From Pararobbsia alpina_A (lineage in GTDB: Bacteria; Pseudomonadota; Gammaproteobacteria; Burkholderiales; Burkholderiaceae), in assembly GCF_965118125.1 (NCBI RefSeq), contig NZ_OZ221288.1, positions 1,178,001 through 1,242,000 on the forward strand: a DNA stretch of 64,000 nucleotides, in the 5' to 3' direction. A program made the position numbers and the translations under genes. The notes beneath the pieces are model-generated. The model had not been told where the DNA came from, searched no databases, and saw only the letters and a program-made list of their open reading frames with translations. Positions 1 through 9,600 of the stretch are shown in pieces; position 1 is the stretch's first letter; each line of letters opens with the position of its first letter.

Positions 1-20
1 CCGAAGATCGTGTGATTGAA

Positions 21-50
21 GAAGTTGCGCCGCCTGTGCAGCGCAACTTC
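21..50. terminator. Hairpin downstream of the MFS gene
   Basis: A perfect 10-bp inverted repeat (GAAGTTGCGC and GCGCAACTTC) with a 10-nt loop lies 15 bp beyond the stop codon of the MFS gene. The trailing sequence on the minus strand is only mildly T-rich (TTCTTC), so it may be a weak or bidirectional terminator. The gene to its left is outside the window. Confidence 0.55.
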
Positions 51-64
51 CTGACCTTACGACA

Positions 65-1297
65 TTACGACTCGACTGCGGGTTGTGCCGCGTCGGACTT
101 CTTCAGACCGCTGTCTCGCGTCTCGGGCATCGCGGCCCACACGAGCAAGACCGCAAGTGCACCCGCTGCGGCAAGCCCCAGGAAGGCCAGCTTGTCGCCA
201 AACTTGTCGGCCGCAAAACCCGCCAGCGACGTGCTCAGCGTCGCGCCAATCCCCGCTGCAAGACCAAACACCCCGATACACAGGTTGTAGCGCCCCTTGT
301 CACCGCCGACGTCGACGGCGATCAGCGGCAGCATCACGCCGAATACCGCGGCGCTCAGGCCATCCAGCGCCTGAACCGGCACGAGCAGGTACGGCGACGT
401 CACGCCGGCAAACAACAACGCGCGCAGTGGCAAAGCCGAAAAGCCCAGCAGCATGATCGGCCGGCGTCCCCACTTCTGCGCCGAACGCCCAACCCACGGC
501 GACAACGCAGCGACCACCATCTGCGGCACGACGATGCACGCGGCAATCACGAGCTGGACGTTGTCGCCCATATGCGCCGTCACATCGCCCGCTGCGAGGT
601 TCAGCATCGCGGCATTCGAGAGGTGGAACAGAATCACGCAGACCGCAAAAATCAGCAGGCGCTTGTCGCGAAGCAGCTCACGCAAGGTCTCGCGGGAACT
701 GCTCTCTTCGGCTTCCTTAGTGTCTTTCGGCAGCGGGGTATCGATGCGCGCGTGCTCGATCATGCTCAGCGCAAAGAGCGCGGGCACCGCCAACGCAGCC
801 GTGAGCCAGAAGATCGAGCGGACCGAGACGTATTGACCGAACAACCCCATCAGAAGCGCGGCTACGGCGCTGCCGATCGACGCGAAGCGCGCATTGCGCC
901 CCAGCCGGTCGCCCAGGTCCATGCGACCGACGAGCGCGAACGAAATGGCGGCGATGGCCGGCGTCAGCATACAACTCGCAAAGCCGTGAAAGATCTCTGC
1001 GGTCAACACGGGCAGCCAGGTCGGGCTGATGCCGAGCAGCAGCGCGCTAAAGATCAACGCACCGATTGCGGCCGCGGCGGCGCCACGCTTGCCGGGCAGC
1101 GCATCGATCAGGATCCCGCCAGGAATCTGGCTGGCCATGGCGGTGATCGTGCCGACGCTGAGCATCAGGCCAATTTCGCCCTGCGTCCATTTTTTGGAGG
1201 CGAGGTACGACGCGATGAAAGGTCCAAAGCCGGTTTGAACATCGGCGATGAAGAAATTCAGCCAGTCGAGCGCTCGCAGACTTCGTGCATTTGCCAT
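65..1297 (-). CDS. MFS transporter, 12 membrane segments
   Basis: The 410-residue product is a major facilitator superfamily permease. It shows about twelve hydrophobic segments in two halves joined by a charged central loop (roughly residues 190-215, rich in Glu, Lys and Arg). The inter-helix segments carry the usual basic residues, for example PGKRGA after the second helix and GRSAQKWGRRP in the second half, the equivalents of MFS motif A. Substrate cannot be read from sequence. The start is 3 bp after the stop of the upstream PRC-barrel lipoprotein gene and has no strong ribosome binding site of its own, which suggests translational coupling in a two-gene operon. A hairpin follows the stop. 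The family call is firm; drug or sugar-acid export is possible but unproven. Confidence 0.85.
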   Translation of the reverse strand: MANARSLRALDWLNFFIADVQTGFGPFIASYLASKKWTQGEIGLMLSVGTITAMASQIPGGILIDALPGKRGAAAAAIGALIFSALLLGISPTWLPVLTAEIFHGFASCMLTPAIAAISFALVGRMDLGDRLGRNARFASIGSAVAALLMGLFGQYVSVRSIFWLTAALAVPALFALSMIEHARIDTPLPKDTKEAEESSSRETLRELLRDKRLLIFAVCVILFHLSNAAMLNLAAGDVTAHMGDNVQLVIAACIVVPQMVVAALSPWVGRSAQKWGRRPIMLLGFSALPLRALLFAGVTSPYLLVPVQALDGLSAAVFGVMLPLIAVDVGGDKGRYNLCIGVFGLAAGIGATLSTSLAGFAADKFGDKLAFLGLAAAGALAVLLVWAAMPETRDSGLKKSDAAQPAVES

Positions 1298-1300
1298 GTT

Positions 1301-2323
1301 TTATCGAGGCGAGCGTGTTGAGGAAGCCGTGTCTACCGCCGAGGCCCCGGATGCGGGGGCTGCGGCAGCGTTCGTGGGCTGCGTTGGCTGTGCGACAACC
1401 GGCGACACTGCATCGACCGGTTTGTCCGACTGGTAGGCCGGCGAAGCCTTGACCTGCGCATCGGACATATCGAGCTGCAACTGCAGCTCTTTATCTTTCT
1501 GAACGAACATCAGCGACGACCAGTTGACGGCGATATTGCGCACGTCATGACCGATCGAGTTGCTCACGTCGAGCACGACCGCCTGCGGCTGCGCGGCGCC
1601 GTCGATCAGCACATCGACAACGCGACCCACCCGATTGCCGTCCTTGCGGAATGCCTTCGAATCGGACATATCGAGCGTGATCGGCTCGGGCGCGTTGGCT
1701 TGTGTCTTCGGCTTGACCTGCGCGGCGGCGGGCGGCGCGCCGTTCGGCACGTTCAGCGTGATCGGTACTTTTCGGCTCGCCGTGCTGTTGAATCGGAACA
1801 CGGTGAGCGGGAAATTCATCTTGCGATCGCCGACCCCGAGGAAGCCGTTGAGGTTGACGATGATTTCGTTGGGCTGGCCCTTGGTGTTGACGACCATGTC
1901 GACAACGCGGCCGATGACCTTGCCGTCCGGTCGTTCGACCTCAGCATCCAGCAGGCCATGCGATTGCTCCGGCGTGAGACGGCGCACCGTCACCAGTGGC
2001 GGCGGCGGAGGTGGCGGAGGCGGCGGCGGTGCCACAGGCGGCGGCGGTGCCGGCTGGGGCTTGGGCACAACGCGATGCGGTTTGCGCGGATGCTGCGGCG
2101 TCTCGGGTGCTTCCTCGGGTTCCGGGGTGGGCTCGGCGACGACGACCGGTTCCGACGCGGGCTGCGGAATCGTTTCAACGCAGGCATCGGACGCCGGACA
2201 AGGCGGCACCTCGACAATCGGGGCAGGTTGACGCTCAAACAGGCTGCAACCCGACAAGACGAGCAATAACAACAATGCCGGGACATACCAACGCGCAACC
2301 AGACGCGCTAAACCACCAGTCAT
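1301..2323 (-). CDS. PRC-barrel domain lipoprotein
   Basis: The 340-residue product begins with a lipoprotein signal peptide: hydrophobic residues 13-23 end in the lipobox LSGC, with Cys26 as the predicted acylated residue. A linker rich in Pro and Glu follows, including an almost pure polyproline run at residues 93-109. Two PRC-barrel-like units come next, about residues 120-180 and 220-285, each with the pattern G-x-V/R-V-x-D-hydrophobic (IGRVVDMVV and VGRVVDVLI). The C-terminus is Ala/Pro-rich and disordered. PRC barrels bind partners or RNA in other families; here an envelope scaffold role is only inferred. The ATG at 2323 was chosen because GGGAG stands 9 bases before it and it places the signal peptide at the N-terminus; the frame stays open for 61 more codons upstream. 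It is the first gene of an operon with the MFS gene. Confidence 0.8.
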   Translation of the reverse strand: MTGGLARLVARWYVPALLLLLVLSGCSLFERQPAPIVEVPPCPASDACVETIPQPASEPVVVAEPTPEPEEAPETPQHPRKPHRVVPKPQPAPPPPVAPPPPPPPPPPPLVTVRRLTPEQSHGLLDAEVERPDGKVIGRVVDMVVNTKGQPNEIIVNLNGFLGVGDRKMNFPLTVFRFNSTASRKVPITLNVPNGAPPAAAQVKPKTQANAPEPITLDMSDSKAFRKDGNRVGRVVDVLIDGAAQPQAVVLDVSNSIGHDVRNIAVNWSSLMFVQKDKELQLQLDMSDAQVKASPAYQSDKPVDAVSPVVAQPTQPTNAAAAPASGASAVDTASSTRSPR

Positions 2324-2924
2324 CGAGACACACTCCCATATCGAGGGCGCGTCGTGCCCGTCTGCACGGGTTGAGCCCGATGCGGACGAGTGCCGGACGA
2401 TCCTCGAGAAAAGTCGGCAATTGACGCGTACATACGCAGGGCGCCGGAGGCGCGACATTGCGGGCACGCCGCGCTCAGACGCAGCCGTGCAGGCGCTTCG
2501 GACCACGCATGGTAGTCGATTCTGCGGGAAAGAAGCTAGTTAAGTGCCTGCCCTGCGGGATTCGCTTCCCCGCAGGGTTGATCTGTCTGCTAGCTGTCTG
2601 GTATTGGCGTTGTAAGCGAAATGCATGCGGAACGCATCTCGCGGACGGGTTGGGGGCGTTGGCTGTTAGTTGCTGTTTTGCAGGGTTGTATGGAAACGCA
2701 TGTAAATCGGTTCAGGTCGGGGAATGGCCCGATTTGTAGAAAGAGGCGACGCACGCTCAAGCGGTGCGACTTCGGGAGAAGGCTGCGCAGAGGCTGGCGC
2801 AGCACGACTTTGGGACACGCTGCGCCGGAACCGGCACAGCGCGGCTTTAAACGAAACGAGCTGCCCCTGCTGTCCTTTCAACACACCGGGCAAGGGATCG
2901 AATCACACGGGTTTGCGATGCAAT
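2324..2924. other. 601-bp intergenic region
   Basis: This stretch lies between the stop of the autotransporter gene and the start of the PRC-barrel lipoprotein gene, both on the minus strand. It should hold the promoter of the lipoprotein operon. Apart from a 9-bp inverted repeat at 2551-2577 I see no gene: the short open frames here have no convincing ribosome binding site or protein-like composition. Confidence 0.6.
2551..2577. repeat. Inverted repeat, possible terminator
   Basis: CCCTGCGGG and CCCGCAGGG form a perfect 9-bp stem with a 9-nt loop. No T-run follows on either strand. It could terminate or insulate transcription arriving from the autotransporter gene, whose stop is about 350 bp away. 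Confidence 0.4.
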
Positions 2925-5900
2925 TCAAAACAGCCAGGTCACCCCACCCTCCGCCCGCGTGGCGCTGAAGCCTTGGCTGAAGGCGTTGTCGACCTCGATG
3001 TCGATGCGCACTGCGGTTTGCTTGCCGAGCCGGCCCGCCACGCCCAGTCCTACATTCCACGACGGACCGGCTGGCATGCCCGAGTACACCGTTTCACCGA
3101 TGCGCTGTGACATCGGCGGACCCGCGCTTACGGCTACACCTGTCTTTATATAGGGCATCAGCTTTGCGCCATGGGTCAGCACGGGACGGACGAGTTTCGC
3201 ATTCAGTCGGGCCGCCGTGGCGCGCTGAACGTCTGAGTGAACGACGTAGCCGTCTCGGTCGACGGTGTCTCCCATCCGCAGATCGAGATAGGAGACGGTC
3301 AGCGCAGGCGACACATGCAAGCCGTAGGGCATCGGAATCGTGAGGCCGATCTCTCCCAGTGCAGATACAGCGAGTCCGCCTGACGCGAACACGTCGTTCG
3401 GGCCATTCCGGACATTGAAGGACAGCGAGTCGACTTTAACGATGGCGCGCTCATAGAAGCCATAGGCGTGCTGCGCGCTGTGGTCGCGATGATGATGTCG
3501 ATGTACGAGCTGGATGCCCAGGCCTGCGGCACGAATGCGCGCACGATCGGTCGCGCTCGTGCCGGTCGGGTTGGGCTCGCTCGATGTCGTGGCCAAGGCC
3601 AAGCTCTGATCGATCGCCACGCCGTGAGTCGTTGCCTCGGCGAAACTGAGTCCGACATCGACACGTATCGATCCATGCGCCTGGCGTGCTTCGTAGACTG
3701 AAAGACCGAGTTGCAGACCTCGTTGCGTACTGTTGAATTCGAGTCCGCGCCCGGCTTGTGGGCCGGCGGCGTTCATCGTCACTGCGCCACGATATCGGGC
3801 TCGACTACCGAATACGCCGACGAAGGTGTTTGACGCATGCGACGAGGCGACGTCGCCATCATCAGTGGCAAGCGACGCGGTTTCCGGCACACTCCAGCTC
3901 AGTAGGGCGTTCTGGAGCATCTGTGCCGTCGCGAGCGGCAGTGACACGTAGCTTGCGGCATGAGGCGACTCAGGCTGCGGCGCGACCGGCACCGAAGCGT
4001 GCACATGCGTATGGCTCTCGGCTTCGTCCTTGGAATCATCGCCAGGTACGTCGCTGGAATCGTCAGCTTCTGTGGCCGGCGGTTCAGCAGGCGGTGCTTC
4101 CACGGGAGGTGCTTCCGCGGGAGGTGCTTCCACAGGCGGTGTTTCCACAGGCGGTGTTTCCACGGGAGGTGTTTCCGCGGGTGGGACTTCCACAGGCGGT
4201 ACTTCTACGGGCGGTGCTTCTACGGGTGGCACTTCCGCAGGCGGTGCTTCCGCGGGCGGTGCTTCCACAGGTGGTGTTTCCACGGGAGGTGCTTCCGCGG
4301 GCGGTACTTCCACAGGTGGTGTTTCCACGGGAGGTGCTTCCGCGGGCGGTACTTCCACAGGCGGTGCTTCCACCGGCGGCGCTTCGACAGGCGGTGCTTC
4401 CACCGGCGGCGCTTCGACAGGCGGCGCTTCGACAGGCGGTACTTCTACGGGTGGCACCTCCGCAGGCGGTACTTCTACCGGTGGCACTTCCACGATGGGG
4501 AGTTCTGCCGGTGTTTCGTCCGCAGGCATCGGTTCGGCGGGCGGCGCACTCGCATCGCCAGTATCTGCAACAGGGTCCGGCGCCTTTTTCGTGGCGAGAC
4601 GAAAGTCCCAGAAACCCTCATCACCAGACACCAGCCGCTGCGACGCGTGGCTCGTTCCGGGTGCGAAAGCCATCAGTTCGTATTGATAGGGGCCAGCGGC
4701 CAAGATCCCACCCGGCAACACAAAACTCTGCGGCGACGCCCTGCCTCTGACCTGTATCAGCGAAATGCCTTCGGTTGCCTGAATCACGCCGTCACCATTG
4801 ACGTCGGTCTGTGCACCATCGCCCGCCACAACGACGTCGATCACATGCACACCCTTCACGTCACCCGAGATCAGCACGCGGTCTGTCTTTTGCGTGTCGA
4901 GCCTGCCGCCGACGTTGAGGAGCGTACGCAAGCGAAACGCGCCAGCACCAACACCTGTGCCGACACTCGCACCCGCGCTTGGGCTGGCACTCGAGCCAAC
5001 CTCGTTTTCCGATTCGGATGCCGTCCTCGCGCTGACGTCCGCATCCTTCCCGGTCAGGCCGCCGTCGATAACCAACGCTTGCCGGGCAGGCGCGGCGTCG
5101 TCGAACTCGACAACGCCGCCGATGTTCGACAATGCGTCCACGCGCGCCGACTCAGGCAGCACAACGCGTCCGTTACTCGCGACATCCAGCGCAACGTGTC
5201 CCGCCCATGCGCCATGGAATTCGCCGCGATCACGGACCTCGAGCCGGGCCGGCTCGTTCGTGAGGATCTCGATATCGCCTTCCACCTGAGCGCGATCGCC
5301 GACGGTGATATGTGCGCCCGATCGCCCTGCCGCGCCACCGTCACGCGTCGCAGTACCTGCGTCACCCACTGCCCCCTTCGGTCCAATCTGCGAATTCACC
5401 ACCGACACGACCACGGGAGCACGCACGCGCGCGCCCTCGCCAAAGGTCAACGCTGAGCCCGCATCAACTCGAAAAACCGGATCAAGGCGTTCGCCAAGCT
5501 CAACCCGCATCGCGCCGACGGTCAGCGACGCATCGTTGCGTACGACAATCAACGGCATATTGCGAACGTCGACTTTCAACGTCGCATCGGCCAGCGTGGC
5601 TCGAGCCTGATCGACGACGAGTGCGGGCGAGTCGGATCCGTATGTTTCAAGATCGACCCCGCGCGCAATGAGTTCAGCGCCTCGGTCGACCACGAGAGCA
5701 GCGGCGTGCGAAGCCTGCGTCACGATTCTCGCGCGCTCGACCGTTCCGTCGGCCCGCACTGCCGCGCCAATCTCGAGCTTCGCACCCTCGGTCGAACGCG
5801 CGCCGTAGGCATGCACACCCATCGTCGAAATCGAACCGCCCAAGGCACGCACATATCCCAGGGACTGCGTCGCGAAGAGTCCATACGCATCCTCCGCACG

Positions 5901-6419
5901 CGTCTTGACCACGCTGCGTTCAACACGCGTCGTGGCACCGTCGGCCGCAAATGCATGCGCCTCGCGCTGGGTCGTGGTGGCACGCAACACATGCCCGTCC
6001 GCCGTCGCACCCTTGCGCGTGTAGATCCCGTTCGCCAATGCGAAATAGACGTAAAGATCGGCATCCGTGATATCGAGCTTCACCTTCGGCCCGGACATCC
6101 GGATCGCAGACTTCATCGGTCCCACTTCCGTGGCGAAATACCGGCCGCCGCTCGTGCGGACTTGCTCCTTACGCTGCAGGTCGAGATACGGAATCGGCAA
6201 CTCCGGAAGCTCGGGCAGCACCTCTTCCCCCGCACGTACGTCGAAAGCCACCGACGCCGTGAGAATCGCGACCACGACCTCGCGTCGCCAAAGCGGCACA
6301 GGCCACGCGGCCCAGATGGGTCGACTCACACCCTGCCTCACCGGCACCCTTCGCCGCGCATCTCCCGCTCGTCGCACATCTCCCGCTCGCCGCGCCCTGC
6401 GTATCACGATCTGTTGCAT
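2925..6419 (-). CDS. Pertactin-like type Va autotransporter
   Basis: The 1164-residue product has a long basic N-terminus, then a hydrophobic stretch near residues 48-62 ending before AGEE, consistent with an extended signal peptide. The passenger (about 65-640) consists of short beta-strand repeats typical of pertactin-type helices (for example ALVVDRGAELIARG, LEVRDRGEFHG). Residues about 643-777 are at least 27 tandem pentapeptides of the type VE(V/A/T)PP with AE variants. The last 300 residues (about 864-1164) form an autotransporter beta-barrel ending in the aromatic triplet WLF, as expected for BAM recognition. A His-rich segment (HRHHHRDH, about residue 975) lies inside the barrel region. 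It follows a BvgAS-like regulator pair on the same strand, 234 bp downstream of the kinase, so regulation by that pair is likely but inferred. The exact start is uncertain because the first ATG lacks a strong ribosome binding site. Probable role: surface adhesin. Confidence 0.85.
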   Translation of the reverse strand: MQQIVIRRARRAGDVRRAGDARRRVPVRQGVSRPIWAAWPVPLWRREVVVAILTASVAFDVRAGEEVLPELPELPIPYLDLQRKEQVRTSGGRYFATEVGPMKSAIRMSGPKVKLDITDADLYVYFALANGIYTRKGATADGHVLRATTTQREAHAFAADGATTRVERSVVKTRAEDAYGLFATQSLGYVRALGGSISTMGVHAYGARSTEGAKLEIGAAVRADGTVERARIVTQASHAAALVVDRGAELIARGVDLETYGSDSPALVVDQARATLADATLKVDVRNMPLIVVRNDASLTVGAMRVELGERLDPVFRVDAGSALTFGEGARVRAPVVVSVVNSQIGPKGAVGDAGTATRDGGAAGRSGAHITVGDRAQVEGDIEILTNEPARLEVRDRGEFHGAWAGHVALDVASNGRVVLPESARVDALSNIGGVVEFDDAAPARQALVIDGGLTGKDADVSARTASESENEVGSSASPSAGASVGTGVGAGAFRLRTLLNVGGRLDTQKTDRVLISGDVKGVHVIDVVVAGDGAQTDVNGDGVIQATEGISLIQVRGRASPQSFVLPGGILAAGPYQYELMAFAPGTSHASQRLVSGDEGFWDFRLATKKAPDPVADTGDASAPPAEPMPADETPAELPIVEVPPVEVPPAEVPPVEVPPVEAPPVEAPPVEAPPVEAPPVEAPPVEVPPAEAPPVETPPVEVPPAEAPPVETPPVEAPPAEAPPAEVPPVEAPPVEVPPVEVPPAETPPVETPPVETPPVEAPPAEAPPVEAPPAEPPATEADDSSDVPGDDSKDEAESHTHVHASVPVAPQPESPHAASYVSLPLATAQMLQNALLSWSVPETASLATDDGDVASSHASNTFVGVFGSRARYRGAVTMNAAGPQAGRGLEFNSTQRGLQLGLSVYEARQAHGSIRVDVGLSFAEATTHGVAIDQSLALATTSSEPNPTGTSATDRARIRAAGLGIQLVHRHHHRDHSAQHAYGFYERAIVKVDSLSFNVRNGPNDVFASGGLAVSALGEIGLTIPMPYGLHVSPALTVSYLDLRMGDTVDRDGYVVHSDVQRATAARLNAKLVRPVLTHGAKLMPYIKTGVAVSAGPPMSQRIGETVYSGMPAGPSWNVGLGVAGRLGKQTAVRIDIEVDNAFSQGFSATRAEGGVTWLF
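4089..4493 (-). repeat. 15-bp tandem repeat coding for VE(V/A/T)PP, about 27 units
   Basis: Twenty-seven consecutive 15-bp units lie inside the autotransporter gene, each coding for VEVPP, VEAPP, VETPP or the Ala-starting variants, followed by a degenerate unit. The period is a multiple of three, so gain or loss of units keeps the frame. The complementary strand reads as an open Gly/Ser/Thr frame, which is a shadow. Confidence 0.95.
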
Positions 6420-6545
6420 TTTCGCCGCCGTTTTGAAGTTCGATCCAACGGCTCGAATTGCACGTCCAAATCGTCAACTCAACCGTCCGCGCGAAATGTG
6501 CCAAATCGAGACACGAATCCATATCAGCGCAGGTCGATGGCAACG

Positions 6546-6624
6546 TAGGAACAGTCTGAAATTTGCGAAAAACGCGTGGGCGCTATCTGGCTTCCAGCCA
6601 TCCGATGCAATGACTTTTAGGAAA
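6546..6624 (-). promoter_or_regulatory. BvgA-box-like heptamers upstream of the autotransporter
   Basis: Two heptamers on the minus strand, TTTCCTA (6618-6624) and GTTCCTA (6546-6552), resemble the half-site TTTCNTA reported for Bordetella BvgA. They lie about 200 and 127 bp before the autotransporter start. The first overlaps the hairpin that follows the kinase gene. Such short motifs occur by chance, so this is a weak candidate for regulation by the adjacent response regulator. Confidence 0.3.
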
Positions 6625-6648
6625 CGCGCGGCCCGGAGCGCGTTTTCC
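6620..6648 (-). terminator. Hairpin just after the hybrid kinase gene
   Basis: GGAAACGCGC pairs with GCGCGTTTTCC (one bulged T) around an 8-nt loop, 6 bp beyond the kinase stop codon. There is no long T-run on the minus strand, so it may attenuate rather than stop transcription into the autotransporter gene. Confidence 0.45.
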
Positions 6649-6653
6649 GCGGA

Positions 6654-9600
6654 TCAGTGCGTCATGCGTCGGATGGCTTTTTCAATATCGGCCTGAAAGG
6701 CATCGAACGCGTGACTCACTACGGTGAACGCACGGCCGACGGCCATTCGGTCATGTGAGGCGCAGGCGGTCTCGAGCTGGACACAGGCGTCCACGAGCCG
6801 TTCGCCACCGACAAGGCGGACTGCCCCTTTGATTCGGTGCGCCAGTGCGGAAAGGCCATCATCGTCGCCACGCGTCAACGCTGCGTGCGCCGCGAGCCAG
6901 TCTTCGCGATTGGTGTCGCGCAGCGAAATCAAAAGCGCGGCACATTGCGTGCCGAACCTGGCCAGCCTCGAAGGGTCTACGGCCGACGCTACGGCCGGGT
7001 CGCTGTCCAGTACGGCGTCATCCTCGACCGACGGCGCAACATGCCCTTGTGCTTCTCTGCACGCGAGCGACAACGCATGCGCGAGGGACGCGATGCTCAG
7101 CGGCTTCACAAGGCACTCATCCATACCGGCGTCGAGCGCACGTTGCCGGGCGTCGGGTTGTGCATTGGCCGTCGCTCCAATCACGATGCATCGAACGTGC
7201 GCTTCCACGGCTGCGCCGTCATACTCGCCCTCGTGCTCGCCCTTGCGTTCGCGCTCGCGCAGCGCAACCGTGAGCGCCTCGCCGCTCATCGACGGCATCG
7301 AGCAATCGGTGAGAACGACGTCGAACGGGCTGTCGGCTTCCGACCATTGCCCAAGCGCATCGTGGCCATCAACGGCCAGCGTGACGACGCAGCCGAGCGA
7401 TTCGGCTTGCTGCTTCATTACAAGCCGATTCGCGGGATGATCGTCGACAACGAGCACGCGCAAGCCTTTAAGTACGGTGCGATCCTCTGGCAGTGTCACA
7501 GCACCCTGCGACTCCTCCGGCGAAGCCTGGGCAAGCGTCAGGTCAATCGACACGCGTGTGCCTTCACCGCGGACACTGTCGATACTCAGCGTCCCACCCA
7601 TCAGCACGACCAGACGCTTGCAGATCGATAGACCGAGTCCGGTGCCGCCGTACACACCGCGCTGCGCATCCCCGACTTGCGAGAACGGTTCGAACAGCGC
7701 TGCCTGATCGACGTCATCAATCCCGACACCGGTGTCGAAGACGCGAATGGTTACGCCGAAGGCGGCGTCGTCAGGTTCGTGGCTATCCGGCTCGGACTCC
7801 GATGCGCCGAAGTCGCCGGCCATGGACGCCTCATCGTCCTGCCCCTGCCCGCGATCCGGTGCAAGCCTTCGTTCGACGATCCCGTACTCGATGCCGATCA
7901 AGCCCGACGACGTGAACTTGATCGCATTGGACAGCAGATTCGCGATGATCTGCCGCAGACGCACAGGGTCTGCCATGACCCATGCTTCGACACGCCTTGG
8001 CGTCGTACAGACCACACGGAACGCAAGACCGCGCTGACGCGCAAGATTTTCGTAGAGCCGGGCGATCCCGTCGATCCACGAGTAAAACTCGAGCGGCCGC
8101 GGCGCGAGTTCGAGTTTCGCCGCGTCCATCTTCGAGACGTCGAGCACGTTGTCGATCAGCACGAGCAAGTCCCGCGCCGCCTGCTGCATCACTGACAGCG
8201 ATGCCGTACGAGGCTCGTCGCTCAGCGCGCGCTGCAACTCGAGTTCGAGCAGCCCGAGAATCGCGTTCATCGGCGTGCGGATCTCGTGGCTCATCGTCGC
8301 GAGAAAGGTGGACTTCGCGCGATTGGCCGCTTCCGCTTCGTCACGCGCATGACGCAATGCATCGAGGAGTTCCGACTGCAAGGCCAGCTGTTCGCCGAGC
8401 CGGCGCTCGGCCGCCACGCGTCGACGGATCTGGATACGCATCGAGACCGCCCAGATCACGAACAACATCGCGACGGCGCCGCCGATATAGGTGGCAATAA
8501 CGAGGCGCGGCCGAATGCGCTGCCACACGGGCTCAGGGTTCGCGACCAGCAGCCAGCGGCGTCGAATCGCATCGACCTCGCCGGGCGGCAGGTGCGCAAT
8601 GGCCTTGTCGAGAATCGACGCGAGTTCGGTCTGATCGGCGCGCACCCCGATGTGGATCGGGATCGGTATCCCGCCGACCGTGCCCGTGATCGAAAACGTG
8701 CCCTTCGGATACTGGCCGATGGCGTAGTGAGCACTGCCGATTTCCATCAACGTCGCATCCGCGTCGCCATCGCGAACAGCATCGAACGCGCCAAACACCG
8801 ACGACGATGTCGCCAGTCTGACGACGGGCTCGACATGCTCGAGTTGCCGCCACAACGCGCTGTCGGCGAGCAGCACAACGCGCTTGCCCTCGAGTGCGTC
8901 GACATTGCGCAAGGGCGCGGACGATGCGCGCGTGACGATGACCCACAGCGAGCTCATATACGGAATGCGCGTGGTGATCGTATGCCGCTCGTCGTCCGCA
9001 TCGACCATAAAAGGCGTCAGCAGTGCATGGCCGCTCACCAGGTCTGCCGCGGTATCGGCGATCTTTGCGCGCAAGGTGCCTTGGAAGACGAGCCCCGTCT
9101 CCTGCGAGATGGCATCGAGCACATCGATCGCAATGCCTGCGGGCTGCCCGCGCGCGTCTTCGAACACCAGCGGCGCGAGATCGCCGATCGACGAATACGG
9201 CACGACAGGATGCTCGTGAATCCATGCACGCTCATCGTCGGTCAGTTCGAGCGGACGAATGAAACTCGGCTCACCGGGTGCACGCGCCCAACGTCCCCTG
9301 ACGCTCGTGGCGAATGACGTGGGCAGGCTCTCCAGCGCGCGATCGATCAGGTTGGCCAGCGCGGCGTCGTCACTGCGCATCGCAAAATCGAAACCGCCCT
9401 CGTCGAAGTTCGCATAGCCGCTTGGCGCGAGATTGCGCAATTGCAGCTGGTCGATCAGGTAACTCGTGACAAGCAGATTGCCGACGAGCATGTCGGCATC
9501 GCCGAAGGACACGGCCTCGAGCGCCTGTATCAGGCCCGGATACGGCACGCGCACGGCATCGGGGTATGCACGCTCGAGATCCGCCTCGGCGCGTTGTGCA

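Noticed and set aside
12..290. 92-codon frame at the left end
   Set aside because: It is antisense to the MFS gene and begins inside the terminator-like hairpin.
2458..2739. 93-codon frame on the plus strand
   Set aside because: It has mixed Cys/Trp/Arg-rich composition, no ribosome binding site and spans an inverted repeat. Chance frame.
4089..4493. Repeat array considered as CRISPR
   Set aside because: Units are contiguous 15-bp coding repeats without spacers and stay in the reading frame of the autotransporter.
3960..5456. 498-codon open frame on the plus strand
   Set aside because: It is the complement of the autotransporter repeat, giving a repetitive Arg/Cys/Phe-rich product. A shadow of the real gene.
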